Shown: positions 8,976-17,154 of the stretch, piece by piece
Layout: every line of letters starts with the position of its first letter
Numbering within the stretch: position 1 is the first letter of the stretch
Assembly: GCA_963726085.1 (NCBI GenBank)
Contig: CAVSAR010000001.1
Span: 744,001-808,000 of the forward strand
Reading direction: 5' to 3'
DNA from: ZC4RG30 sp963726085
GTDB taxonomy: Bacteria; Pseudomonadota; Gammaproteobacteria; Steroidobacterales; Steroidobacteraceae
DNA length: 64,000 nucleotides
The notes under the pieces: model-generated
Database searches by the model: none
Told to the model about the DNA's origin: nothing
What the model saw: the letters and a program-made list of their open reading frames with translations, nothing else
Made by a program: the position numbers and the translations under genes

Positions 8976-9956
8976 ATGGGCCTTCCCGAGATCCGCGAGC
9001 TGGTGGCCTCCGACCTTGCCGCTGTCGATGAAATCATCCGGACCCGTCTGGCCAGCCAGGTCGCCCTGGTGGGTCAGGTCGCCGAGCATATTGTCTCCGG
9101 TGGGGGCAAGCGGCTGCGCCCCCTGGTGGTGCTGCTGGCCGCCCAGGCCGCCTCGCGCGGCCGGCCGCCCGCTGGCGCCCGCTTCCGGGAAGCCGCAGCA
9201 TTCATAGAGTTCATCCATACAGCCACCCTGTTGCACGACGATGTGGTCGACCACTCGGGCATGCGGCGCGGGCGGGACACCGCCAATGCCCTGTTTGGCA
9301 ACGAGGCCAGCGTTCTGGTGGGGGATTTCGTCTACTCCCGCGCGTTCCAGATGATGGCCGCGACTGGATCGCAGCGCGTCATGGAAATCATGGCCGATGC
9401 CACCAATGTGATCGCCGAAGGCGAGGTCCTGCAGCTGATGAACGCGCAGGACCCTGAGACCACCGAGGAGCGCTACCTCGAAGTCATCTATCGCAAGACC
9501 GCCCGCCTGTTCGAGGCCGGCGGCGAGGTGGCGGCAGTCCTGTGCAGCGCGCCTGCCGAGGTGCAAGGTGCGCTTTCGCGATATGGCCGGCACCTGGGCA
9601 GCGCTTTTCAACTGGTGGACGATGTGCTGGATTACCGGTCAGATCCTGCCGTCCGCGGCAAGAACCTGGGCGAGGACCTGGCCGAAGGAAAGCCTACCCT
9701 GCCCCTGATCCACGCCCTGCGCAACACCAGCGGCGAGGAGCGGGACCTGATCCGGGCGGCCATCACGCAGGAAATGACGCCGGACCTGGACCGGATCATT
9801 GGCTGCATCGACCGCAGCGGCGGCATCGAATACACCCGCGAGCGGGCGCTGGCCGAGTCCCGCGCAGCGCAATCGGCCCTGTTGCAGGTTCCCCCGTCCC
9901 CCTGGCGAGATGCCCTGGCCGAACTGGCAGAATTTGCCGTTATGCGGGATCGGTGA
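8976..9956 (+). CDS. ispB: Octaprenyl diphosphate synthase (trans-polyprenyl synthase)
   Basis: Chain-lengthening prenyltransferase that makes the polyprenyl side chain of ubiquinone from FPP and IPP. The first aspartate-rich motif is LLHDDVVD (85-92) and the second LVDDVLDY (213-220). The SGGGKRLRPL substrate motif is at 41-50. With the ATG at 8976 the protein has 326 residues and aligns in length with E. coli IspB; the in-frame start at 8940 would add 12 residues with no family counterpart. It is transcribed divergently from rplU, the usual gammaproteobacterial arrangement. The exact chain length of the product cannot be read from the sequence. Confidence 0.93.
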   Translation: MGLPEIRELVASDLAAVDEIIRTRLASQVALVGQVAEHIVSGGGKRLRPLVVLLAAQAASRGRPPAGARFREAAAFIEFIHTATLLHDDVVDHSGMRRGRDTANALFGNEASVLVGDFVYSRAFQMMAATGSQRVMEIMADATNVIAEGEVLQLMNAQDPETTEERYLEVIYRKTARLFEAGGEVAAVLCSAPAEVQGALSRYGRHLGSAFQLVDDVLDYRSDPAVRGKNLGEDLAEGKPTLPLIHALRNTSGEERDLIRAAITQEMTPDLDRIIGCIDRSGGIEYTRERALAESRAAQSALLQVPPSPWRDALAELAEFAVMRDR

Positions 9957-9982
9957 CAGGCAGGGGGCGCCTCACGTACACT
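9953..9982 (+). promoter_or_regulatory. Predicted promoter of tRNA-Pro
   Basis: GTGACA (9953-9958), overlapping the end of ispB, is followed after 18 bases by TACACT (9977-9982). Transcription would begin about ten bases before the tRNA. A matching -10 at the right distance is the main support. Confidence 0.4.
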
Positions 9983-9999
9983 CCCGCGCCCACCAAAGT

Positions 10000-10076
<77 letters not shown>

Positions 10077-10218
10077 AATAATTCGAAAAGCTCACGCAAT
10101 GGCCTGCGGCCGACAATCCCGCAGTTCGCTATTGGCACGTTTCGCAGCTTGGCCAGCCTTCAGGGAGCGATCCGCGTCAAATCGACGCTTACCGTTTGGT
10201 CACTTCCCGTTCGCGCGA

Positions 10219-12321
10219 TCAAGGGTGGGCATTGGCGACCTCCTGCCGCAAACCTTGATCGGGACGCATGATAATTACCGCCGCACGCCGAATCGGGCCA
10301 AGCGACGCGGCGTCGCCAGGCTCGCCGATGACCACGTAGAACATCTCCGTATGCTTCCTCTGGGGGTTGGGAAGTATCCGCACCGACAGTTGCACGGACT
10401 GCTGGCCCTCATTGAATCGCACGACTTGCGATTTGCTCGGGGCGTAATCCTGCCCGGACTTGGCCCCTGAGGGCTGGGTCCACCACCTGAAACTGGCGGC
10501 GCCGCCCGCACCACCGACCCGGTTTACCTGAATGGTCGCGGCCGACTTGCCAGGGAAAACCACGTACCTCGCGCTGGAAAGGGAAATGCTTGCAGGTTCG
10601 AAGATCGGTACCGGCACTTCCGGCACCGCCTCGAACATGGCCGGAGTACTGGTGACTTCAGTGACCTTGGCCTGATTCGGCAGATTCGAAGACGACCCGG
10701 TGATGACGGCCGCCGCCGCCACCAACAAGGCGGCAGAAAACTCTACGCGCCATCTTTGGTGACTGCGCTCAAATGCATTCCAGACGTCCAGCAGGTCCCT
10801 GACCACTCCGCCGGACTTTTGCGATTGCGGCGCGCTTGCTGAAACTAAGGTGACGGGGCGTTGCCGGCGCTCATGCTCCGCCAGAGCCGCGATCCGGGCT
10901 CGGTAGCGCTCCGCCTCTTCGCGCTCGATTTCCCGCGCAGCGCGCAGCTTCAGGACTTCTTCAGCATTCGCGGCAGCCAGACTCGTCGAGACATTCTCCG
11001 CAGCAACGCGGTAGCGCTCTGCCTTCTCCCGCTCCAGTTCCAGTGCAGCACGCAACTGGAGGACTTCTTCAGTGTCCGCAGCAACGCGGTAGCGCTCGGC
11101 CTTCTCCCGCTCCACTTCCAGTGCAGCGCGCAACTGGAGGACTTCTTCAGTGTCCGCCGTCACCGGACTTGCCGAGACAGTGTCCGCAGCAACGCGGTAG
11201 CGCTCGGCCTTCTCCCGCTCCACTTCCAGTGCAGCGCGCAACTGAAGGACTTCTTCAGTGTCCGCCGCAACCGGATTTGCCGAGACAGTGTCCGCAGCAA
11301 CACGGTAGCGCTCGGCCTTCTCCCGCTCCAGTTCTAGTGCGGCGCGCAACTGGAGGACTTCTTCAGTTTCCGCAGCGGCCGCACTTGCCGAGAGAGTATC
11401 CACAGCAATGCGATAGCGCTCGGTGTTCTGCCGTTCAAGTTCCAGTGCAACGCGCAGCTGAAGGACTTCTTCGGTTTCAGCTGCAGACGAACTCGCCGAG
11501 ACGGTGTCCGCGGCAAGGCGATAGCGCTCTGCCTTCTCCCGCTCAAGTTCCAGTGCAGCGCGCAGCTGGAGGACTTCTTCGGTTTCCGCTGCAGCCGAAC
11601 TCGCCGAGACGGTGTCCGCAGCAAGGCGATAGCGCTCTGCCGTCTCCCGCTCAAGTTCCAGTGCAGCGCGCAGCTGGAGGACTTCCTCGGTTTCCGCTGC
11701 GGCCGCACTCGCCGAGACAGTGTCCGCGGCAATGCGATAGCGCTCTGCCTTCTCCCGCTCAAGTTCCAGTGCAGCGCGCAGCTGGAGGACTTCCTCGGTT
11801 TCCGCTGCGGCCGAGTTCACCGAGAGTTTCTCCGCAGCTATCCGGTAACCCTCTGCCTTCTCCCTCTCAAGATCCAGCGCCGCGCGCAGTCGGAGCACCT
11901 CTTCACTATCCGCTGCCGGCGGATTCGCCGAGAGTTTGTCCGCAGCAACGCGGTAACGCTCTGCCTTGTCCCGCTCAAGATACAGTGCAGCGCGCAGTTG
12001 ACGGACTACGTCACCAGCCCCTGCCGCGGCGCCCGATACATGGTCTGCGTGAGTGACGCTTGCAACTGGCGCAACCGGCTGCTTATGAATCGCGCCGGAA
12101 TCTGGTACGCCCAGCGCATGGCGCTCTATCTTCCGGCGGAATGTGTGGAAGTGGTCGTCGGACAACTTGCCCCGCCGATGGTACTGATCGAGCATCGCAA
12201 GCGCTTCCCAGGTAGCATCTGGGGTGGCATTGCAATAAGCCGACAAATCTTTCATGAACGAATCTGCCGGGACCCCGCCGCGCAGGAAGGCATCGAGAAG
12301 ATTCTGGAGGCTGGAAGTCAC
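10219..12321 (-). CDS. Tandem 36-residue-repeat coiled-coil membrane protein with C-terminal Calx-beta-like domain
   Basis: The family is not recognised. A helical N-terminal region (about 1-72) is followed by about eleven 36-residue units (107-475) of the type LRAALELEREKAERYR plus an Ala/Ser/Thr-rich linker and EEVLQ. These are strongly charged and should form a long interrupted coiled coil. A hydrophobic stretch at about 528-541 (AALLVAAAAVITG) could span the inner membrane. A C-terminal beta-sandwich (about 578-685) has Calx-beta features: YVVFPGKSAATIQVNR, the GQDYAPSKSQVVRF pattern and EMFYVVIGEP. Likely topology is cytoplasmic coiled coil and periplasmic Calx-beta domain (inference). 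The start at 12321 is a GTG with a weak ribosome site, so the true start is uncertain. It is divergent from the transporter gene at 12651. Confidence 0.75.
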   Translation of the reverse strand: MTSSLQNLLDAFLRGGVPADSFMKDLSAYCNATPDATWEALAMLDQYHRRGKLSDDHFHTFRRKIERHALGVPDSGAIHKQPVAPVASVTHADHVSGAAAGAGDVVRQLRAALYLERDKAERYRVAADKLSANPPAADSEEVLRLRAALDLEREKAEGYRIAAEKLSVNSAAAETEEVLQLRAALELEREKAERYRIAADTVSASAAAAETEEVLQLRAALELERETAERYRLAADTVSASSAAAETEEVLQLRAALELEREKAERYRLAADTVSASSSAAETEEVLQLRVALELERQNTERYRIAVDTLSASAAAAETEEVLQLRAALELEREKAERYRVAADTVSANPVAADTEEVLQLRAALEVEREKAERYRVAADTVSASPVTADTEEVLQLRAALEVEREKAERYRVAADTEEVLQLRAALELEREKAERYRVAAENVSTSLAAANAEEVLKLRAAREIEREEAERYRARIAALAEHERRQRPVTLVSASAPQSQKSGGVVRDLLDVWNAFERSHQRWRVEFSAALLVAAAAVITGSSSNLPNQAKVTEVTSTPAMFEAVPEVPVPIFEPASISLSSARYVVFPGKSAATIQVNRVGGAGGAASFRWWTQPSGAKSGQDYAPSKSQVVRFNEGQQSVQLSVRILPNPQRKHTEMFYVVIGEPGDAASLGPIRRAAVIIMRPDQGLRQEVANAHP
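10897..12003 (-). repeat. About eleven tandem 108-bp coding repeats
   Basis: The DNA encoding residues 107-475 of the coiled-coil protein consists of 108-bp units in direct tandem. Units 3-8 are the most alike. Unit 9 is only 78 bp (an in-frame loss of ten codons), which points to slippage or unequal recombination. First and last units are the most diverged. All length changes preserve the reading frame. Confidence 0.92.
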
Positions 12322-12573
12322 GTGGTCTGCCGATTTCGCATCCTGCGCTCGGAAGTCTGGGAAGCCATGTTGTCACCTTTGGCCGGGTTTGGCCAAGGGC
12401 AACGGAAAATTCGAACGGCCAGGTTAGGCACCCAGGGAAGGACGCTCAATCCGACAATTTCACCCACGTGTCCTTTTGACCGGTCCGTGGCCGGGCAAAC
12501 CACTGCTTGGGCCGGAATCGTTGTACATTGGCACCCGTGGGGGCCCTCCTCATCCAGGGATTGGGGAGGGGAA
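12322..12573. other. Intergenic region between divergent genes
   Basis: Together with the small frame at 12574 this makes 329 bases between the repeat-protein and transporter starts. It must hold both promoters, but no near-consensus -35/-10 pair was found in either direction. No RNA gene or inverted repeat of note was seen. Confidence 0.5.
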
Positions 12574-12633
12574 ATGCGTCTTTGCGGCGCCAGAATAGGG
12601 CCAAAGCATTACCAGCCCGTGACGACCACTTGA
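12574..12633 (+). CDS. Possible 19-codon leader ORF
   Basis: An ATG at 12574 follows an excellent ribosome-binding sequence (GGGGAGGGGAA), better than that of the transporter gene 17 bases beyond the stop at 12631-12633. It encodes MRLCGARIGPKHYQPVTTT. It could be a leader peptide coupling translation to the transporter, or the purine-rich stretch could be chance. No family is recognised. Confidence 0.3.
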   Translation: MRLCGARIGPKHYQPVTTT

Positions 12634-12650
12634 CCGAAAGCCACGCCAGC

Positions 12651-14282
12651 ATGGGCCGCCTCGAGCGACTGATGTCCCTGGTCACTCGCATTCGCCCGGG
12701 CGAGGGCCGCGCCGCGCTGCTGTTCTTCCTACACGCCTTCCTGCTGCTGTCTTCCTACCAGGTGATCAAGGCACTGCGTGAGGCCTTCATGCTCACCAAA
12801 TTCTCGGCCGAGACGCGCTCGTACGTCGTGGCAATGATGGCGCTGCTGCTCATGCTCATCGTGCCTCTTTACGCCTGGGTAAGGCGCAGCCTGGACGGGG
12901 CGCGGCTGTTGCGGGCGGTCACGATTTTCTTCGTGGTGACGCTGCCGATGTTCGCCGCACTCGCCCATTATCATGTGCCCATCGCCATCGTCTTTTATAT
13001 CTGGGCCGGCATCTACGGCATCATGGTAGTGGCGCAGATGTGGGCATTCGCTGCCGACTCGTTCAATGTCAAGACCGGCCAGCGACTGTTCGTGGTAATC
13101 GCACTGGGCGCCAACCTGGGCGCGCTTGCTGGCGCCAAGCTCACCCAACTTGTCGTAACGGCCCTCTCCCCCATGGGGCTGATGCTGGTCGCCACCTGCA
13201 CCCTCGGTGCGACGCTATTTTTTGCCACGACCGAACGGGCGGCCGTCCCGGACGGTTCACGCTCGATCCCGGCCGAGCGCGAACGGCCGCACGTGCCCCA
13301 GCTGCTGGGTGGAATAGGCCTGGTGCTGCGTGATCGTTACCTGCTGTTGATCGCGTTGTTCGTGGTACTGCTTAACTGGATCAACTCCACCGGCGAATTC
13401 ATTCTCGCCGCTTATGTAAAGTCCCAGGCGGCAGCGCACGCCGCCGCGAACCCCGACAGCGGGGATACGGGCGCATTCATCGCGGCGTTCTATGGCAACT
13501 TCAATTTCTGGGTCACCCTGATCGGGCTGGCCATACAGTTGCTGCTGGTCGCCCGCGTCTACCGGCTCATGGGGGTGCGCGGCGCGCTGCTGGTCCATCC
13601 CGTGATCGTCGCAGTGGGTTACGCGCTCCTTGCATTTGCGCCCATTCTGGGCGGCTTCATTCCGATCTTCTCGCTGATCCGCCGGGTCAAGGTCGCCGAC
13701 AATGGCGTTGACTACTCGCTGATGAACACGACGCGCCAGGCGCTGTTCCTGCCGGTGGATCGCGACTCGAAATACGATGGCAAAATCGCCATCGACACTT
13801 TCTTCTGGCGCTTCGGCGACCTGTTGATGGCAGCCGGCGTGTATGTGGGCCTCAACCTGCTGGCCTGGGGGTCGCAACAGTTTGCCCTGCTGAATCTCGC
13901 CCTGTCGCTGACATGGATGCTGGTGGCCCTGGCCATGGGACGTAGCTACAGCACCAAGGCCCTGCAATCCACAACGAACACGGCTCCCGAGGCCGTCGAC
14001 CCGATCCCGGACCTGCAGTGCGCGCCGGGAAGGCCCTTCCGGCATCAGGTGCCGCCGACGGCATTCCAGGATGCGGACCCCGGGGACGTACTGGTCCTGC
14101 ATGCGGCGTGCGACAACGGGAAGCCCTTGCCGCGCTGGATGCGATTTGACGTGCTGCGGCAGACCTTTTCCGGCACCGCGCCCCTGCATTCGGAGGCCAC
14201 GGAACTGCGCGTCGTGGTCGTCGCCAGTGACCTGGACGGTCTCAAGGCGCGCAGCACATTCATGGTCAGACTCGCGACCTGA
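12651..14282 (+). CDS. ATP/ADP-carrier-type (NTT/Npt) membrane transporter with C-terminal CADG domain
   Basis: About twelve hydrophobic segments fill residues 1-440. They resemble the bacterial nucleotide-transporter (Npt1/Npt2, TLC) family: SSYQVIKALREAFMLTKF early, the QMWAFAADSFNVKTGQRLF region, and DNGVDYSLMNTTRQALFLPV before DSKYDGKIAIDTFFWR. Some free-living bacteria carry such homologues with unproven substrates. Residues 454-543 form a dystroglycan-type cadherin-like module: DLQCAPGRPF, FQDADPGDVLVLHA, GKPLPRWMRFD, QTFSGTAP and a final VVVASDLDG strand. This fusion is unusual. The start is the ATG at 12651; the frame is open from 12507, but the extension is not membrane-like. The N-terminal family is fairly sure, the substrate unknown. 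Confidence 0.8.
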   Translation: MGRLERLMSLVTRIRPGEGRAALLFFLHAFLLLSSYQVIKALREAFMLTKFSAETRSYVVAMMALLLMLIVPLYAWVRRSLDGARLLRAVTIFFVVTLPMFAALAHYHVPIAIVFYIWAGIYGIMVVAQMWAFAADSFNVKTGQRLFVVIALGANLGALAGAKLTQLVVTALSPMGLMLVATCTLGATLFFATTERAAVPDGSRSIPAERERPHVPQLLGGIGLVLRDRYLLLIALFVVLLNWINSTGEFILAAYVKSQAAAHAAANPDSGDTGAFIAAFYGNFNFWVTLIGLAIQLLLVARVYRLMGVRGALLVHPVIVAVGYALLAFAPILGGFIPIFSLIRRVKVADNGVDYSLMNTTRQALFLPVDRDSKYDGKIAIDTFFWRFGDLLMAAGVYVGLNLLAWGSQQFALLNLALSLTWMLVALAMGRSYSTKALQSTTNTAPEAVDPIPDLQCAPGRPFRHQVPPTAFQDADPGDVLVLHAACDNGKPLPRWMRFDVLRQTFSGTAPLHSEATELRVVVVASDLDGLKARSTFMVRLAT

Positions 14283-14304
14283 CGCATCACCCGCAGGTGC
14301 GCAA

Positions 14305-16095
14305 TCAGTGGCTGCTTGCCGCAGCTGCGGGGGTGGGCAAGGCCAGCAACAGGTCGCGGCGATCAAGGATGGCCTTGAGTTCGCGCGCCCCCAGCAGTTC
14401 ACCCAGTCCGGCGTTGAGTCTGGACTGGTCCAGCAAACCGATGCGGCGGCGAAATTCCGCGCCTGGGCTGGGTGGTTTCGCCTTGAGGTATCCGGGCAGC
14501 GTCTTGGCGGTGCCGAACGCATGGTCGTGTGCAGTGCCGTAGACAAACCAGTCATTTGAATCAAACAGTATCGATCTGGCCGAGCGGCCTTCATTGCCAA
14601 TCAGGGTGTCGAACGCGTACATCATCTGGAACTGGGGCTCAGTGCTGCACCAGCCGCCGCCACGCAATCCCTGTTGCACCACGTCGGCCTGCGTCACCCA
14701 CTTGGGTGGCCGCCCCTGCAACACGCCGTGCTGACCCTGCACTTGCCGTTCGATGGTTACCGGCACGAAGCCCAGCCCAAGCATGCGATCGAGCCGGTAA
14801 GCTGCCACCTCGTGTTTGGCGGCATCCCCGTCCTGCACCAGAAACACCGCCGGGATGCGTATGCCGCCGGAACTGACCGAGACTGCCAGCTCATTGGGTG
14901 CCCGGGAACCGGTCACCGTGACCTCTCCATCGCGAAGGGCTGCCAACACGCTCGCGTCATCCAGTTCATTAGGCGCGACGAAAAGCCCTTCAGGCTGCAG
15001 TGGGACGGCCCGTGGCTCACCTGCGTAGCGGACTGTCAGGCCTGCAGCATCCATAAACAGCGCTGCAGCGTGACCGCGGTAAACCGCACGGTTCATTCCG
15101 GTGTCCAGCTTGACGACGCGACCATCAAACCGGGTGGCGGCGCGGGAATCCCGGGTAGGCGTATGACCGATGATCAGCCTGGTGGCGCCGAACTGCTGCA
15201 GCAGCGGCAGCAGTACGTCGGACTCGGTGACCTCCCTGCACAGTGCCTCGCCGCGATACCAGTTGGGTCCGCCTTCTGACAGCAGCGGATTACTGGATGC
15301 TGCCTCGAAGCGCCGCAGGGTATCGCTCAGCGCCGCATCCGGCGTGCCACCGCCGGTGGCCGCGGCCTGGCGCTCCCGTGCAACCTGGGGGCGGGCGTCA
15401 TACTCGTCGCCTGCCTGCAACAGCTTCGCCTGCTCAAGCCGCGAAGCCAGCCCCAGGTAATCCGTCAGTGCCGTGCGGTATCGAAGGTCCAGCTCCTGAA
15501 GGTCCAGGCCCTGCAGGACATTCCCAGGACCGGCGTGCATGAACAGTGTGTCGTTGATCCGGATGGCCACGGGCAGCGTCAGCAGCCACTTGCCGTATTT
15601 TCCATCGGGCGCAAACGCAGCGCGCTTCCCGAAGTAGCCCGGCGGGAACTTGCCGTCGAGGCGATCGGCGGGCGACTCGAGATCCGCATATGCGGCAAAC
15701 TCGGCCGGCTCCACATAGCGCAGATCACCCAGCAGGTTCATGGCCTCGTGATTGCCCAGCAGGACGTGCAGCTGCCCTCCGGCCGCCTGCGCCTCTTGCT
15801 GCAGGCGCATCAGCAGGTCCAGTACCTTGCGCGAATCGGCGCCGCGATCCAGCAGGTCACCCAGGCTCACGACGTGCGTGCGGCCAGCCGCCCAGCGATT
15901 CTGCGCGTCCACTACCCCCGCTTCCCGCAGCAACTGCAGCAGCTCGGTGTAGGCCCCGTGAACATCGCCGAAGGCGACCACGCGTTCTATCCCGTTCCAC
16001 TGCAATGGCGCAGATTGGGCACTGGCCACGCGCGGACAGCCCCAGGAAGCCATGCAGATGGCCAACACAACCCAGGGTATGCGCCAGCGAGTCAT
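14305..16095 (-). CDS. Exported metallophosphoesterase with degenerate kinase-like C-terminal domain
   Basis: A signal peptide (1-27, ending VASAQ) predicts export. The calcineurin-type phosphoesterase motifs are complete: GDVHG (43-47), GDLLDRG (79-85), GNHE (114-117), then MHAGPG and IIGHTP, which should bind two metal ions. The C-terminal part (about 370-596) resembles the fold of the kinase-like protein encoded just upstream: HEVAAYRLDRMLGLGFVPVT matches its glutamate-containing helix, and IGNEGRSARSILFD with AHDHAFG sits where a catalytic loop and metal-binding Asp are expected. The lysine and the catalytic aspartate appear replaced, so it is probably a pseudokinase (inference). The 596-residue start at 16095 leaves 16 bases after the upstream gene. 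It is convergent with the transporter gene. Confidence 0.75.
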   Translation of the reverse strand: MTRWRIPWVVLAICMASWGCPRVASAQSAPLQWNGIERVVAFGDVHGAYTELLQLLREAGVVDAQNRWAAGRTHVVSLGDLLDRGADSRKVLDLLMRLQQEAQAAGGQLHVLLGNHEAMNLLGDLRYVEPAEFAAYADLESPADRLDGKFPPGYFGKRAAFAPDGKYGKWLLTLPVAIRINDTLFMHAGPGNVLQGLDLQELDLRYRTALTDYLGLASRLEQAKLLQAGDEYDARPQVARERQAAATGGGTPDAALSDTLRRFEAASSNPLLSEGGPNWYRGEALCREVTESDVLLPLLQQFGATRLIIGHTPTRDSRAATRFDGRVVKLDTGMNRAVYRGHAAALFMDAAGLTVRYAGEPRAVPLQPEGLFVAPNELDDASVLAALRDGEVTVTGSRAPNELAVSVSSGGIRIPAVFLVQDGDAAKHEVAAYRLDRMLGLGFVPVTIERQVQGQHGVLQGRPPKWVTQADVVQQGLRGGGWCSTEPQFQMMYAFDTLIGNEGRSARSILFDSNDWFVYGTAHDHAFGTAKTLPGYLKAKPPSPGAEFRRRIGLLDQSRLNAGLGELLGARELKAILDRRDLLLALPTPAAAASSH

Positions 16096-16111
16096 GGACT
16101 TCCCCGGGCGA

Positions 16112-17095
16112 TCAGGTTGCAGGTGCCGGCACAAGCGTGATCTTGCCGCTGTCGACCTGCTCCAGCAGCTTCACCAAGAGTTGATTCACCACCACGATCT
16201 CGGACTTGGTCAACCCCATCTGCAGCTGGTTACCGTCGCGGCGCACACCGCGGCCTTCGGACAGGTTCTTGCCCAGCGCCACGGGAACGAAGCTGCCGTC
16301 GCGCAGCTGCCACTGCGACAACACACCCAGTTTGTCCTGCAGGGTTGCCAGGGTGACCTTGCGCAGCCGGGCGACCGCGTCCGCCGGCAGGCGATTCACG
16401 CGCAGCGCGCGCCAAACTTGGCCGCGGTCGCTCTCACCGGCTCCAAACGCCACCCCGTTATCGATGGAGAAAACCCGCGCCCCTACGTCCTGCTTGCCGA
16501 TGAGGAAATTGCCCAGGTTCGAGTCGCCGTGACTAATCAGGTAGGTCAGCAGGTTGAGCTGGCCAATGTGCCGCGCATACAGCGGGTCGGCGGCAAAACG
16601 CTCCGGACTGTACACATCCGCGATCACCTTGATGTCGCTGAGCCAGTACTGCAACACCGCCAGCACCTGGTCCGCGCCCGAAAATGTGCGCTTGACGTTG
16701 GGCGAGTACTTGGCGAATTCCGGAAGCGACACCATCCGCAGCGCCGTGGGCGGAATTACATACTCGGCCGGATCGAGAAACAGCTTTTGCAGTTCGTAGG
16801 CAGCCACGTCAAAGCGCGGAGTGTTGTTGAAGGAATCCGCACCCGGGTCCGCGTGGCGCAGCTTCACTTCCATCGGCGGCGATCCACCAAAGGACACCTG
16901 CGCCCGCAAGGTGATGTCGCCCTTGGCCTTGGGTCGGCTGATTTGCGCCTGCGTGATTGCCAGTGGCTCGGTCGCCAACAGCTTCTCTATGGCGGCAACC
17001 GGTTGCGTGATATTCGCATCCTGCGCCGCCGCCATGGGTGCAACCCCCAACAGCAGCACGGTAAACATGCCTGCCAGTAGGTGTATCGATCGCAT
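16112..17095 (-). CDS. Exported protein with predicted kinase fold
   Basis: A 327-residue protein with a signal peptide (about 1-24, ending AAAQ). No exact family name is offered. The sequence carries what looks like a full set of kinase residues: Lys78 in MEVKLR, Glu101 in AAYELQKLF, the loop SHGDSNLGNFL (His189, Asp191, Asn196) and a DFG-like IDNG (Asp212). This pattern recalls the HipA / Fam20C / PI-kinase-like group rather than ordinary serine kinases. The IPPT motif at 114-117 also recurs in related proteins. The immediate downstream gene encodes an exported phosphatase with a degenerate copy of the same fold. Enzymatic activity is inferred, not shown. Confidence 0.65.
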   Translation of the reverse strand: MRSIHLLAGMFTVLLLGVAPMAAAQDANITQPVAAIEKLLATEPLAITQAQISRPKAKGDITLRAQVSFGGSPPMEVKLRHADPGADSFNNTPRFDVAAYELQKLFLDPAEYVIPPTALRMVSLPEFAKYSPNVKRTFSGADQVLAVLQYWLSDIKVIADVYSPERFAADPLYARHIGQLNLLTYLISHGDSNLGNFLIGKQDVGARVFSIDNGVAFGAGESDRGQVWRALRVNRLPADAVARLRKVTLATLQDKLGVLSQWQLRDGSFVPVALGKNLSEGRGVRRDGNQLQMGLTKSEIVVVNQLLVKLLEQVDSGKITLVPAPAT

Positions 17096-17154
17096 CGGTG
17101 TTCCCCTATGAAGAACCGGGGCGGTCCCTCATGGCAATCGTAGTCGGAAACCGG

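Noticed and set aside
10897..12003. CRISPR-like array
   Set aside because: Units are 108 bp, contiguous and coding, with no unique spacers between short repeats and no cas genes.
11043..12056. Long Gln/Pro/Arg-rich open frame on the plus strand
   Set aside because: It is the antisense shadow of the 108-bp repeats; the minus-strand reading gives a coherent coiled coil and the repeat length changes preserve that frame.
14283..14304. Terminator between the transporter and phosphatase genes
   Set aside because: Only a 4-bp CACC/GGTG stem is present with no U tract.
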